40,169 bases of DNA from an uncultured Spirochaetales bacterium. Its GTDB lineage: Bacteria; Spirochaetota; Spirochaetia; Sphaerochaetales; Sphaerochaetaceae. The DNA is taken from the NCBI GenBank assembly GCA_944390025.1, contig CALXOK010000016.1, positions 1-40,169 of the forward strand. Direction: 5' to 3'. The notes beneath the pieces are model-generated. The model did no database searches. It was not told the origin of the DNA and saw only the letters and a program-made list of their open reading frames with translations. A program made the position numbers and the translations under genes. Every line of letters starts with the position of its first letter. Within the stretch, counting starts at the first letter, position 1. Shown piece after piece: positions 30,168 to 39,124 of the stretch.

Positions 30168-32546
30168 TTTCTTTTCTCCTTCCTGCTTTATTTCGCAAGG
30201 GCAGACCTCTGCCTGCGATTCATTTTCTTCTGATGTTTTCTCCTCCTTTGCGGGTGGAAGAGAAGATTTATGCTTCGGCTTGAAGAATCTCAGGCGAAGC
30301 GCGTTGGATACCACGAAGACACTTGAGAAACTCATTGCGAGGGCTGCGACCATCGGATTCATCTTCAGACCGTATGCGGCATAGAAGCATCCTGCTGCGA
30401 CAGGTATGCAGATGATATTGTAGAAGAACGCCCAGAAGAGATTCTCCTTGATGTTCCTGATTGTTGCCTTGCTCAGCTCAATTGCGGTTGCAACATCCTC
30501 AAGATCGCTTTTCATGAGGACGATGTCTGCCGCCTCCATAGCGACATCTGTTCCGGCTCCAATTGCGATGCCGACATCAGCGCGGGCGAGGGCCGGTGCG
30601 TCATTGATTCCGTCTCCGACCATGGCAGTCTTTTTCCCCTCAGCCTGTATCGCCCGGACTGCCTCTTCTTTATCCTGAGGAAGAACCTCCGCGACAGTGC
30701 GCTCAATGCCGACCTGACGTCCGACCGCTTCTGCCGTGAGTCTGTTGTCTCCGGTAAGCATGACAGTCTCGATACCCATCGCCTTCAGGGCATCAACAGC
30801 CTGTCGGCTGGACGGCTTAATGACATCGGCAAGCGCGATTACTCCCATCAGAGAGCCATCCTGTGTGAAGAAGAGCGGGGTCTTGCCTTCCTTTGCAAGC
30901 CTCTGGCTATCTTCATCAAGGCTGCTGTCGGCAATTGTGTTCTCCCTCATCATCCTGAGGTTTCCTGCAAGAATGGTGTGTCCACTCACTCTGCCTCTGA
31001 TGCCCTGCCCTGGAATCTGGCGGAAATCCTCAACAGGAATAAAGCCGATGTCTCTTTTCGCGGCCTCATCTACAACAGCCTTTGCAAGCGGATGCTCAGA
31101 CAGGCGCTCCAGAGATGCGGCATTCATCAGCAGTTCTTCTTTTGAGAACGGAGGTCTGCTGATGACATCCGTCACAACCGGACGGCCCTCTGTGACTGTT
31201 CCCGTCTTGTCCAGGATGACAGTCTTTATGTCATGAGCATTCTCAAGAGCTTCTGCCGACTTGATCAGAATGCCGTTTGCCGCACCTCGGCCAGTGCCGA
31301 CCATTATGGCAGTAGGTGTCGCAAGCCCAAGTGCACAAGGGCATGATACGACAAGTACAGATACCGCAATCGTAAGCGCGAACTCGAAAGAGGCTCCGGC
31401 AATCATCCATACTGCAGCTGAGAGGACTGCGACTGCTATCACGACAGGAACAAAGATGCCGGCCACCCTGTCTGCAAGTTTAGCAATAGGGGCCTTGGAG
31501 CTGGTGGCTTCATCGACAAGCTTTATGATCTGGGCAAGGGCCGTCTCATCTCCGACTTTAGTCGCTTCCATTGTGAAATAACCGCTTGTGTTGACCGTTG
31601 CTCCCGTCACGCTGTCACCTTCCGCCTTGTCGACCGGCAGGCTTTCTCCTGTAATCGCGCTTTCATCAAGAGAGCCGTGTCCTGATTTTATTATTCCGTC
31701 CACAGGCACCGATTCCCCTGTCCTGACAACCAGGATATCGCCTTTCACGACATCGGCTGCATCTATGACAGTCTCCTTGCCGTCCCTGATTACAGTGGCG
31801 CTTTTAGGGGCTAAGTCCAGAAGCCTGTTGATTGCATCCGTTGTCTTGCCTTTTGCCCTGGCTTCAAAGAACTTGCCGAGTGTTATGAGGGTGAGGATTG
31901 TTCCGGCTCCTTCAAAGTACAGGTCATGAGAGAACTGCTGTACGACGGCCATGTCTCCATGTCCGAGTGCCCAGGATATCTTGTACAACGCATAAATGCC
32001 GTAAAGCATCGAGGCTCCGGAGCCAAGGGCGATCAGGGAATCCATGTTCGGAGAAAGATGGAAAAGCGTCTTGAATCCGTTTATATAATATCTGTTGTTT
32101 ATAATCACAACGGCAGAGGCAAGCAGGAAAAGCGTGAGCGCATAGCTCATCGCGTTCTCGAGCCCCAGGAAGAAAGAGGGAAGGGGCCAGCCCATCATAT
32201 GTCCCATGGAAATATAGAAGAGGGGAATGGTGAAGATGATTGAGCTTATGAGCCTTCTTTTCATCGAAAGATAGTTTTTCCTTGCATTCAGCTGTGCTAT
32301 GTTCTCCTTCTTTGTCTTTCCTTTCTCTTCTTCGCTGACAGGGCTGGCTCCATAGCCTGCCTTGACGACGGCATCCACAATCTTTCCGCTTTCCAGCACC
32401 GCCTCATCATAGTCGACGCTCATGCTGTTTTTCAGAAGGTTCACGCTCACGCAGCTGACACCTTCCAGTCCTTTAACGCTCTTCTCGACTCTGGCCGAGC
32501 AGGCCGCACAGGTCATGCCTGTCACATTGTATTGTTCATGTTTCAT
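29952..32546 (-). CDS. copA: P1B-type copper-exporting ATPase with N- and C-terminal HMA domains
   Basis: An 864-residue Cu(I) export pump. An N-terminal HMA domain carries GMTCAAC (Cys13, Cys16). Eight membrane helices follow, with the CPC ion site at 402-404 ([13 protein letters not shown]), the phosphorylated Asp446 in DKTGTVTEG, the His-Pro pair in SEHPLA, and [16 protein letters not shown]. Unusually, a second HMA domain lies at the C-terminus (about 794-864, MMCANC) after a charged linker that also contains a CPC triplet (EVCPCEIKQ). It is the first gene of the copA-csoR operon. An internal ribosome site and ATG at 30167 could release the last 71 residues as a separate CopZ-like chaperone. 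Confidence 0.95.
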   Translation of the reverse strand: MKHEQYNVTGMTCAACSARVEKSVKGLEGVSCVSVNLLKNSMSVDYDEAVLESGKIVDAVVKAGYGASPVSEEEKGKTKKENIAQLNARKNYLSMKRRLISSIIFTIPLFYISMGHMMGWPLPSFFLGLENAMSYALTLFLLASAVVIINNRYYINGFKTLFHLSPNMDSLIALGSGASMLYGIYALYKISWALGHGDMAVVQQFSHDLYFEGAGTILTLITLGKFFEARAKGKTTDAINRLLDLAPKSATVIRDGKETVIDAADVVKGDILVVRTGESVPVDGIIKSGHGSLDESAITGESLPVDKAEGDSVTGATVNTSGYFTMEATKVGDETALAQIIKLVDEATSSKAPIAKLADRVAGIFVPVVIAVAVLSAAVWMIAGASFEFALTIAVSVLVVSCPCALGLATPTAIMVGTGRGAANGILIKSAEALENAHDIKTVILDKTGTVTEGRPVVTDVISRPPFSKEELLMNAASLERLSEHPLAKAVVDEAAKRDIGFIPVEDFRQIPGQGIRGRVSGHTILAGNLRMMRENTIADSSLDEDSQRLAKEGKTPLFFTQDGSLMGVIALADVIKPSSRQAVDALKAMGIETVMLTGDNRLTAEAVGRQVGIERTVAEVLPQDKEEAVRAIQAEGKKTAMVGDGINDAPALARADVGIAIGAGTDVAMEAADIVLMKSDLEDVATAIELSKATIRNIKENLFWAFFYNIICIPVAAGCFYAAYGLKMNPMVAALAMSFSSVFVVSNALRLRFFKPKHKSSLPPAKEEKTSEENESQAEVCPCEIKQEGEKKMKKEMSIEGMMCANCVRHVTKALEAVDGVTAVEVSLEGKNAVVTCAENVTDEALSAAVTEEGYEVKGVRNL

Positions 32547-32556
32547 TTTTTACACC

Positions 32557-32575
32557 TATACCCTGTGGGGGTATT
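32557..32575. promoter_or_regulatory. CsoR-type operator upstream of copA
   Basis: TATACCCTGTGGGGGTATT: ATACCC and GGGTAT arms around five bases, matching the G/C-tract pseudo-palindrome (ATACCC...GGGTAT) known for CsoR. It starts 10 bases upstream of the copA ATG and abuts TATTAAT (minus strand), a possible -10, so bound CsoR would block transcription. Confidence 0.65.
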
Positions 32576-32726
32576 AATAGTTTTGCAGACTATCCGATTT
32601 GATGCAAGAATCTTTTCTGCTTTTTTTCAGAATTTACTAAAAGCAAAAACATTGCATTAAGCGCAATATTGTTGTTCAAGAGGAGGTGGAGAAGAAAAGA
32701 AATATACTAAAATATTACTTTTTCGT

Positions 32727-32756
32727 TTGCATACTCTCAAAATTTGCGTTTATAAT
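32727..32756 (+). promoter_or_regulatory. promoter of the dctPQM TRAP operon
   Basis: TTGCAT (32727-32732), an 18-base spacer and a perfect TATAAT (32751-32756), placing transcription start near 32763, about 46 bases before the dctP ATG. It is the best sigma-70 promoter seen in the window and lies in a strongly AT-rich segment. Confidence 0.72.
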
Positions 32757-32808
32757 ACCATCAGCGTTGTTTCCGCTTTAAAAAACTAACAATTGGAGGA
32801 AAATACCA

Positions 32809-33870
32809 ATGAAAAAAGTATTAGCTCTGCTTATTGCTGTTCTGACAATCTTCGCATTTGTCAGCTGTGGCGGTGACAAAGAAGCAGCAAGCTCATCAGC
32901 AGCTTCCACTTCTACAACCACAACAACAGCTTCCGCAGCTCCTGCAAAGACAGTAACTCTGGTTCTCTCAGAGGTCCACGCAGAAGGTTATCCGACAACT
33001 CTTGCTGACTATGAGTTTGCCCGCCTTGTTGAGGAGAGAACAGAAGGAAGAGTCAAGATCAGTGTCTACTCCGGTGGTACACTCTATGGTGAGGAGACAG
33101 GTTCTATCGAAGCTCTCCAGATTGGCGACCTCGACTTTGCCCGTGTTTCCGCATCTCCTGTTGCTTCCTACGTTCCGGCTCTCAATGTCATCCAGCTTCC
33201 TTACCTCTACAGAGATGGTGATCACATGTGGCAGGTTCTCAACGGACCTATCGGACAGGACATGCTTGCTGAAATCCAGGCTTCCGGTTCCGGTCTTGTC
33301 GGCCTCTGCTATTATGATGCAGGTTCCAGAAACTTCTATACAGACGTTCCTGTTCAGGGTGTTGAAGACCTCGCTGGTCTGAAGATCAGACTCCAGAACA
33401 ATGCAATGATGGTTGAGATGGTTCAGCTCCTCGGCGGTAACGGTGTCACAGGTATCGGACCTAACGAAGTCTACTCCGCAATCAGCCAGGGCACAATCGA
33501 CGGTGCTGAGAACAACTGGCCGACATATGAGTCAATGGGCGACTACGAAGCTGCTCCTTACTTCATCCTCGATGGTCACACAAGAGTTCCTGAAATCCTC
33601 CTCGCTTCTGAGAAGGTCATCAGCAAGGTAAGTGCAGAGGATTGGGAAATCATCCAGCAGTGCGCAAAGGACACTCAGGAATATGAGATCGAGCAGTGGG
33701 CTCTCCGTGAAGAATCTTCAAGAGAGAAGGTCGTTGCAGCTGGTGTCACAGTCTATGAGCCGACAGCTGAGCAGATTGCAGAGTTCCAGTCACTGATGGA
33801 TCCTCTCTATGCTAAGTATGGTGCAGGCTACGAGGATATGATCCAGGAGATCATCAACACAGGACTTTGA
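32809..33870 (+). CDS. dctP: TRAP transporter solute-binding lipoprotein (DctP family)
   Basis: A 353-residue extracytoplasmic receptor of a TRAP transporter, which carries carboxylates or uronates in exchange for sodium. The signal peptide ends in the lipobox FVSC (Cys20), so the receptor is lipid-anchored instead of free in the periplasm. Residues about 24-48 are a Ser/Thr/Ala linker. The DctP domain shows VEERTEGRVKISVYSGGTLYG, IQLPYLYRDGDHMWQVLNG, GLKIRLQNNAMMVEMVQLLGG (with the Arg that binds the substrate carboxylate) and ISQGTIDGAENNWPTYESMG. AATTGGAGGAAAA precedes the ATG. Near a uxa-bearing region, a hexuronate substrate is plausible but not shown. Confidence 0.94.
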   Translation: MKKVLALLIAVLTIFAFVSCGGDKEAASSSAASTSTTTTTASAAPAKTVTLVLSEVHAEGYPTTLADYEFARLVEERTEGRVKISVYSGGTLYGEETGSIEALQIGDLDFARVSASPVASYVPALNVIQLPYLYRDGDHMWQVLNGPIGQDMLAEIQASGSGLVGLCYYDAGSRNFYTDVPVQGVEDLAGLKIRLQNNAMMVEMVQLLGGNGVTGIGPNEVYSAISQGTIDGAENNWPTYESMGDYEAAPYFILDGHTRVPEILLASEKVISKVSAEDWEIIQQCAKDTQEYEIEQWALREESSREKVVAAGVTVYEPTAEQIAEFQSLMDPLYAKYGAGYEDMIQEIINTGL

Positions 33871-33899
33871 GTTCTGACTACTTAGCCAGAATCGGTAGA

Positions 33900-33924
33900 C
33901 AAGGGGAGGGAACAACTCCCCTTG
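33900..33924 (+). terminator. hairpin between dctP and dctQ
   Basis: CAAGGGGAG (33900-33908) and CTCCCCTTG (33916-33924) form a perfect 9-bp stem with a 7-base loop and no T-run. It more likely protects the dctP mRNA 3' end or causes partial termination than ends the operon. Confidence 0.55.
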
Positions 33925-33949
33925 CTCCGATTAAACTGGAGGAAACCAA

Positions 33950-34633
33950 ATGAGTAAAAACACGAATTCCAGCTCCAGTGGAAAGGTCGTAAGTTACCTT
34001 AAGGAGAACAAGCTGATTCTCAAGCCCAGATCTGAATACCCGACAACCGGGGCCTACGTGAAGGGAATCATCGTTCTCATCAACCACTGGTGCCACAAGA
34101 TACTTCTCACAGTGGCTCAGATTGCCGTTGTGATTATGCTGTGCACGGTCTTCATGAACGTCGTGCTCCGCTTCTGCTTCAACTCGGGTATCACATGGGC
34201 TGAAGAAATCCCCAGGCTTCTTGTCACACTGTTCGCCTTCCTTGCATGTGCTATCGGTGTCAGGGATCATATGCATATTTCTGTCACAATCATCTATAAC
34301 AGATTCAAGAAAGACGGCATCGCAAGAAAGATAATGGACATCCTTGCAGATCTCTCAACTCTGGTATGCGGCTTCCTGCTGCTCTATTATGGTGCACAGT
34401 ACACAATCCGCATGGCAGGAATGCCAGGTGTCCTTCCGATGACCGGATGGCCGACATGGATTCAGTACTTCCCGGCTCCTTTTGCCGGATTCCTGATGAT
34501 GTTCGACTCACTCCTCTTCCTGTTCCACATTGTCGATCCTAACGACCTGCTTTACAGTGAACCGGAAATTGACTACGAAGAGCTTGTCAAACAGCAGCAG
34601 GCTGAACTTGCAAAAGAAGGAGGAAAGAACTGA
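33950..34633 (+). CDS. dctQ: TRAP transporter small permease (DctQ family)
   Basis: A 227-residue membrane protein with four predicted helices after a 45-residue cytoplasmic N-terminus. The DctQ signatures are VFMNVVLRFCFNSGITWAEE followed by IPRLLVTLFAFLACAIGVRDHMHISV, which includes the conserved W-x-E-E and the R-x-x-x-H-x-x-V loop. The N-terminal extension (KENKLILKPRSEYPTTGAY) and the acidic C-terminal tail (EIDYEELVKQQQAELAKE) make it longer than typical DctQ (about 160-180 residues). A GGAGGAAACCAA site precedes the ATG. The stop shares one base with the dctM start (TGATG). Confidence 0.9.
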   Translation: MSKNTNSSSSGKVVSYLKENKLILKPRSEYPTTGAYVKGIIVLINHWCHKILLTVAQIAVVIMLCTVFMNVVLRFCFNSGITWAEEIPRLLVTLFAFLACAIGVRDHMHISVTIIYNRFKKDGIARKIMDILADLSTLVCGFLLLYYGAQYTIRMAGMPGVLPMTGWPTWIQYFPAPFAGFLMMFDSLLFLFHIVDPNDLLYSEPEIDYEELVKQQQAELAKEGGKN

Positions 34634-35994
34634 TGTCAATGGAACTGCTCGCAGGAATCATCCTCATCGGAGGATTCTTCCTTTTAATGATGTTCAAGGT
34701 GCCTGTCACCTTCGCAATGCTTATCTCAACGTTCGGCTCAATGCTGTGCGTCCATACCTATCTGCCATCTGTCGCTCCTACGACCATGATCAGAATGATG
34801 ATCGACGGCGTCAGCAACTTCACGATGCTGGCCATTCCGTTCTTCATCGTCATGGGTGAAATCATGGCAGCCGGTCAGATTTCCGATAAGATCGTCGACC
34901 TCGCAAACCTGGCAGTAGGCCGCTTCCGCGGTGGTCTTGCCTACGTTAACTGTCTGGATTCAATGTTCTTCGGCGGTATCTCAGGTTCCGCTGTTGCTGA
35001 TGTCTCCTCCCTCGGATCTGTCGTTATCCCGATGATGGAGAAGCAGGGATACAACAGGGAGTTCACAGTCGGCCTCACAGTCACGACAGCATGTCAGGGT
35101 GTTCTCATTCCGCCATCACACAACATGGTCATCTATGCTCTTGCTGCCGGCGGCGGTGTTTCAATCGGTCAGCTCTTCTATGCAGGTTTCGTCCCGGGTA
35201 TCGGACTGGGATGCGGATTCATCCTCGTATGTATCCTTCTTGGCAAGAAGTACAACTTCCCGAAGGGCGAGAAGATGTTCAAGGATGCTCCTGTCAGATG
35301 GATGGGCAAGAATCCTGAGACCGGGAAGTTCACTTTCGGTCCGTGCATGAAGGTCGTCGGAAGCGCAATCCTACCGATGTTCACTCTCGTCATCATCCTG
35401 GTCGGTACAGGTGCCGGTGTCTTCACAGCTACAGAAAGTTCTGCTGTCGCATGTTTCTACACCTTCATCCTCACATACTTCGTCTTCAGGACTGACAAGA
35501 TCAGAAACTTCGGAAAGGTCATCAGGAACTCCCTCAAGACTCTTTCTGTCGTTCTCACTCTTATCGCATCAGCAAAGGCTTTTGCTTACATGATGACAAT
35601 GCTCAAGATTCCGGCAGCAATCACAAACGGCCTTATCGGAATCACAGACAATCCTGTAGCACTTCTTCTGATTATCAACGTCATCCTGCTGATTCTCGGA
35701 TGCTTCATGGATATGGCTCCGCTCATCATGATCATGACACCGATTCTGCTTCCGATTGTCACATCTCTCGGAATGAGCACAGTCCACTTCGGTATCGTCC
35801 TTATCTTCAACCTGGCCATCGGTCTGTGCACACCTCCTGTAGGTTCTGCACTCTTCGTCGGCTGTGCTGTCGGAAAGACATCAATCGAAGCTGCGGCAAA
35901 GAAGATGCTCCCGCTGTTTGCGGTTATGGTTATCGGACTGCTTCTGGTCACATACATTCCGTACTTCCTCAAGCCGGGTCTCTTCGGTTATTGA
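34633..35994 (+). CDS. dctM: TRAP transporter large permease (DctM family)
   Basis: A 453-residue membrane protein with about 12 helices, the transport channel of the TRAP system. Family marks are AIPFFIVMGEIMAAGQISDKIVDLA, FRGGLAYVNCLDSMFFGGISGSAVADVSSLGSVVIPMM, IPPSHNMVIYAL, VFTATESSAVACFYT, and IGLCTPPVGSALFVG near the C-terminus. An AGGAGG site lies about 9 bases before the ATG inside dctQ, and the one-base overlap points to coupling. A terminator hairpin follows 19 bases after the stop and closes the dctPQM operon. Confidence 0.95.
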   Translation: MSMELLAGIILIGGFFLLMMFKVPVTFAMLISTFGSMLCVHTYLPSVAPTTMIRMMIDGVSNFTMLAIPFFIVMGEIMAAGQISDKIVDLANLAVGRFRGGLAYVNCLDSMFFGGISGSAVADVSSLGSVVIPMMEKQGYNREFTVGLTVTTACQGVLIPPSHNMVIYALAAGGGVSIGQLFYAGFVPGIGLGCGFILVCILLGKKYNFPKGEKMFKDAPVRWMGKNPETGKFTFGPCMKVVGSAILPMFTLVIILVGTGAGVFTATESSAVACFYTFILTYFVFRTDKIRNFGKVIRNSLKTLSVVLTLIASAKAFAYMMTMLKIPAAITNGLIGITDNPVALLLIINVILLILGCFMDMAPLIMIMTPILLPIVTSLGMSTVHFGIVLIFNLAIGLCTPPVGSALFVGCAVGKTSIEAAAKKMLPLFAVMVIGLLLVTYIPYFLKPGLFGY

Positions 35995-36013
35995 TCCAGA
36001 CGGAATTGTTTCA

Positions 36014-36042
36014 AAGAAGGCCGGCCTTGTGCCGGCTTTCTT
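36014..36042 (+). terminator. terminator of the dctPQM operon
   Basis: AAGAAGGCCGGC (36014-36025) pairs with GCCGGCTTTCTT (36031-36042) with one G-U pair and a 5-base loop. The T-richness lies within the end of the stem (TTTCTTCGTCTCTT). Confidence 0.75.
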
Positions 36043-36084
36043 CGTCTCTTGTGCTAATGAACTTCTTTTATTACGATTACATAC

Positions 36085-36777
36085 ATGAAGATTCTCTGTG
36101 TCGCCGATGCGACTGAGCCTCTCATCTATTCCAGCCAGGCGAAGCAGCTGTTTGCGGACTGCGATCTGGCTATCAGTGCAGGCGACCTCCCGGTAAGGTA
36201 TTACGATTACATCATGACCGTGCTGGGCAAGGATTTCTTCTATGTCTATGGCAACCACAATCTTGAATACTTTGACCAAGTTGTACGGCGCGGCGGTTTC
36301 GATACTGCAGTGGAGTATTCCCGTACAGGTCAAGTCTCTCTCATGCCGGCAATGGGCGGCAACATGATTGACGGGCGCATCGTCTATGACAAGAGAAGCG
36401 GACTTATAATCATGGGCCTCGGCGGTTCAATGCTGTATAACTACGGAAAAAGCCAGTACACGGAAAGGCAGATGCAATGGCGTATCGCACGCCTCATCCC
36501 GCGGCTTTTGTACAACAAGAAGCGTTATGGGCGCTTTCTGGATATCCTTGTGACTCATGCGCCGGCTTTCGGATACGGAGACGGGGAAGATGTCTGCCAC
36601 AGAGGTTTTCAGACCTTCCTGAGTTTTCTGGATGTCTACAAGCCCAGGTATATGCTGCACGGGCATGTCCACCTTTTTGATGAGAATTCCAACAGAACTT
36701 TTCAGTACAAAGACACGACTATCATAAATGTTTATAAAAGCTACATCCTGGACGATCCTCTTTTAGGAGTTAAGTGA
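36085..36777 (+). CDS. calcineurin-like metallophosphoesterase family protein
   Basis: A 230-residue predicted metallophosphoesterase. Motifs in order: VADATEP (residues 6-12, normally D-x-H, here D-x-T), AGDLP (32-36), YGNHN (55-59), THAP (about 153-156) and LHGHVHLF (about 190-197). The His of motif I is replaced by Thr, so one metal ligand is missing or changed, although the GNHN and GHVH motifs are intact. No ribosome site is evident before the ATG, which follows the dctM terminator by 42 bases. The stop overlaps the next gene's alternative GTG, so it is translated with the ParB-like protein. The substrate is unknown. Confidence 0.82.
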   Translation: MKILCVADATEPLIYSSQAKQLFADCDLAISAGDLPVRYYDYIMTVLGKDFFYVYGNHNLEYFDQVVRRGGFDTAVEYSRTGQVSLMPAMGGNMIDGRIVYDKRSGLIIMGLGGSMLYNYGKSQYTERQMQWRIARLIPRLLYNKKRYGRFLDILVTHAPAFGYGDGEDVCHRGFQTFLSFLDVYKPRYMLHGHVHLFDENSNRTFQYKDTTIINVYKSYILDDPLLGVK

Positions 36778-36779
36778 CT

Positions 36780-37685
36780 ATGTCAAATGATCTGATTTCA
36801 CAGCAGGCAAGAGATGATTTTCACAAGGCCAAGAACAGGGCGAGGATGCACAGCCTCTTTGATGCACTTACATGGAAGAATCCTGACCTGCTTTCGCTTT
36901 ACGAGGTAACAAGCATAATCAAGCCAAAGAAAGAGACTTATCTTGGCATGCAGACGATAGAAATCAAGAAGATTATCGGCTCTGAAGGCCGGTACCGGGA
37001 TTTTTCTTCCCTTTTCTATCCAAAGAGGGAGATGCTGCGCTCCCGCTGGACAAGCATTGACAGGGCCCGCCTTGAAGATGTGATTCTTCCCCCGATTTCC
37101 GTATTCTCTCTTGGCGGCTATTACTTTGTCAGAGACGGGAACCACCGTGTCTCCGTCGCACGGAGCATGGGTGTTGATTACATTGATGCCGAAGTGGTTG
37201 AGCTTGACAGTGAAATAAAGCTGGAACCTGGAATGACGCTCAAGCAGCTCAGACAGCGTGTTGTCCAGTATGAGCGCAACGCCTTCATTGAGCAGTACAA
37301 GCCAAGCTATCTGCCGATGGGTGAGATTAACTTCACGACTCCCGGTTCATATCCGGAGATGGTGAACCACATTCTGGTGCACAAGTATTACATCAACCAG
37401 AACCAGAAAGAGGAAATCAGCTTCGAGGATGCGGCAAGAAGCTGGTACAAGAACGTCTATGCCCCGATTGTCCACCAGATAAGGGAAGACAACCTGATGT
37501 TCTACTTCCCCGGCAATGCTGAAGGAGACCTGTACATGTGGCTTGTCAGGACGTGGGATGATATGAAGAAGGCGAAAAGCGATACATCAATTGAGGAGGC
37601 GAGCCATAAGCTCAAGAAAGAGTCCTCCTCAAAGCTGATTCAGCGCTGGATCGGTCTTATAAAGCAGAAGCTTGGCCGGCACTAA
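36780..37685 (+). CDS. ParB/sulfiredoxin-like domain protein (DUF4032-type)
   Basis: A 301-residue soluble protein. The central part, ISVFSLGGYYFVRDGNHRVSVARSMGVDYIDAEVVEL (about 105-141), is the ParB/Srx-fold 'DGNHR-x-x-x-A' motif. The N-terminal stretch (AKNRARMHSLFDALTWKNPDLLSLYEV) and the C-terminal tryptophan-rich WYKNVYAPIVHQIREDNLMFYFPG with GDLYMWLVRTWD occur in the DUF4032 group. ParB-like domains of this sort can be CTP-binding or nuclease-like; the function here is unknown. ATG 36780 is taken because AGGAG lies 10 bases ahead; GTG 36774 is the alternative at 4 bases. It is coupled to the metallophosphoesterase and its stop overlaps the convergent flavoprotein gene. Confidence 0.8.
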   Translation: MSNDLISQQARDDFHKAKNRARMHSLFDALTWKNPDLLSLYEVTSIIKPKKETYLGMQTIEIKKIIGSEGRYRDFSSLFYPKREMLRSRWTSIDRARLEDVILPPISVFSLGGYYFVRDGNHRVSVARSMGVDYIDAEVVELDSEIKLEPGMTLKQLRQRVVQYERNAFIEQYKPSYLPMGEINFTTPGSYPEMVNHILVHKYYINQNQKEEISFEDAARSWYKNVYAPIVHQIREDNLMFYFPGNAEGDLYMWLVRTWDDMKKAKSDTSIEEASHKLKKESSSKLIQRWIGLIKQKLGRH

Positions 37686-38272
37686 TCCTCAAGGTATTCT
37701 GCAACAGACCTCGCGTATGTCTCTATCACGCTTCCAAGACGGTCGGAAGGCCTGATGTCATTCTCACGCCCTTCGAGATGCACGATTCCGGCAACCGGCT
37801 GGTTTGACAGTGCTATTTCTGTGTGAACGCCGTAAGGAATGTGGATCAGGGCCATGTTCTGTGCCCAGTAGAGCATTGAATCCAGTGCATGGCTTCCTTC
37901 GCAGATGGAATGGGCGCAGCTTGTAAAACAGCCGAAGAGGCGTCCTTCCAGTGCCCTGCTTTCTGAAAGAGGGTAGGTTTTGTCGATGAAAGCCTTCATC
38001 TCGGCCGTCATGTTGCCGAACCGGGTAGGGGCTCCCAGTATGATCATGTCGGATTTCAGGAGAGTCTCCTCGCTGGCGACAGGCAGCTCGAGGATGTCCT
38101 CATAGTACTGGTTCACACTGTCTTTCTCGTTAGCAAGGATGTGGAGGTCACTGTCCTCAACCCGGTAAAGCCGGGCGTCAACGCCTGCTTCAACAAGCTT
38201 TTCCTTGAGATACTCACCGATGATGTAGATATTGCCACTGACTGAGTGGATGATGAGACTGCATCTTTTCAT
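37682..38272 (-). CDS. flavodoxin-fold NAD(P)H/FMN oxidoreductase (WrbA-like)
   Basis: A 196-residue flavoprotein-like protein. The FMN phosphate loop region is HSVSGNIYIIGEYLKEKL (about 9-26) and the second FMN-contact motif is ILGAPTRFGNMTAEMKAFIDKT (about 78-99), very close to WrbA (G-S-P-T-R-F-G-N-M). FGCFTSCAHSICEGSHALDSMLYW replaces the usual 'FTSTASQHGGQE' stretch, so the quinone-side pocket differs. Ribosome site AGGAGG lies 6 bases before the ATG. It is convergent with the ParB-like gene, overlapping by four bases. Quinone reduction is the family role, but the substrate here is not certain. Confidence 0.85.
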   Translation of the reverse strand: MKRCSLIIHSVSGNIYIIGEYLKEKLVEAGVDARLYRVEDSDLHILANEKDSVNQYYEDILELPVASEETLLKSDMIILGAPTRFGNMTAEMKAFIDKTYPLSESRALEGRLFGCFTSCAHSICEGSHALDSMLYWAQNMALIHIPYGVHTEIALSNQPVAGIVHLEGRENDIRPSDRLGSVIETYARSVAEYLED

Positions 38273-38344
38273 AAAGTCCTCCTAGGAAAATTATAAATGG
38301 AAATCGCTGGAAGAGAATATGGAAAGAGTGGTGAATTCTGACAT

Positions 38345-39124
38345 TCAGCACCAGGCTGAGTATAATCCGCCGCGCCTGTCTATGTAGACCTTTCTTCCAT
38401 AGACTTCGCTGAGAAGATCCTCTGTGAGGATGTCCTCTTTCCTGCCATCAGCACAGATGCGCCCGTCTTTCATTACAACGACACGCTGGACTTCCTCGAT
38501 GATTTCTGCAAGTTCATGGGTGACCATCACGATGGTTTTTCCTTCTTTTGCATAAAGCGAGATTGTGTTCCTGAATTCGGCACGACCTGGGAAATCGAGG
38601 GCATTGCTCGCCTCATCAAGCAGCATGACCGGCGGTCTGTTGACAGCGCTTCTTGCGATAAGAGCCCTGGCTCTTTCGCCAGAAGAGAGGGTGTTGATGC
38701 TCTTGTCTTTAAGCGCGGCAAGCCCGACTTTCCTTATCTCTTCCATGGCTCTTTGTCTGTCTTCTTCAGATGGCGTGATATGGAAATCGAGGCCGATGGC
38801 TGAATAAAGGGCTGAAATGACAATCTCAAAGACAGTGTAAGTGGTATTCGTAAGCATGGTCTCTGCCTGACTGACATGGCCCATGATCTTCCTCAGTTCC
38901 GCGACAGTCCATCTCTGGCGGGAGAAGAGGGAATATGAGTATTCATCACGGGCCAGAGGATGCACCTGCTTGCACATCACATTCACCAGAGTACTTTTCC
39001 CGGCACCGTTGGGCCCGATGATTGCCGTATGCTCTCCTTCGTTGAGAGTGAATGAGACATCATCCAGTATGATTCTCCCCATCCGGCGCACACTTGCATG
39101 CTTTATGCTGAGAATTTCGCTCAC
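38345..39124 (-). CDS. orphan ABC transporter ATP-binding protein
   Basis: A 259-residue single ABC ATPase. Walker A is GPNGAGKST (about 38-46), the signature is LSSGERARALIARS (SSGE instead of SGGQ), Walker B is VMLLDEASNALD with Asp-Glu, and the switch His lies in MVTHELAEI. The general shape (a charged insert after Walker A, YSYSLFSRQRWTVAELRK) resembles ModF/YlmA-type soluble ABC proteins. No membrane partner is encoded nearby. The GTG start overlaps the GntR gene's stop (GTGA), so it is co-translated with that regulator. Import, export or a non-transport role cannot be decided. Confidence 0.85.
   Translation of the reverse strand: MSEILSIKHASVRRMGRIILDDVSFTLNEGEHTAIIGPNGAGKSTLVNVMCKQVHPLARDEYSYSLFSRQRWTVAELRKIMGHVSQAETMLTNTTYTVFEIVISALYSAIGLDFHITPSEEDRQRAMEEIRKVGLAALKDKSINTLSSGERARALIARSAVNRPPVMLLDEASNALDFPGRAEFRNTISLYAKEGKTIVMVTHELAEIIEEVQRVVVMKDGRICADGRKEDILTEDLLSEVYGRKVYIDRRGGLYSAWC

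Noticed and set aside
36069..36212. TATTACGATTACAT occurs twice (36069-36082 and 36199-36212), once just before the metallophosphoesterase ATG
   Set aside because: The second copy encodes part of the protein (YYDYI), and a few 14-base repeats are expected by chance in 40 kb. No dyad or spacing pattern supports a binding site.
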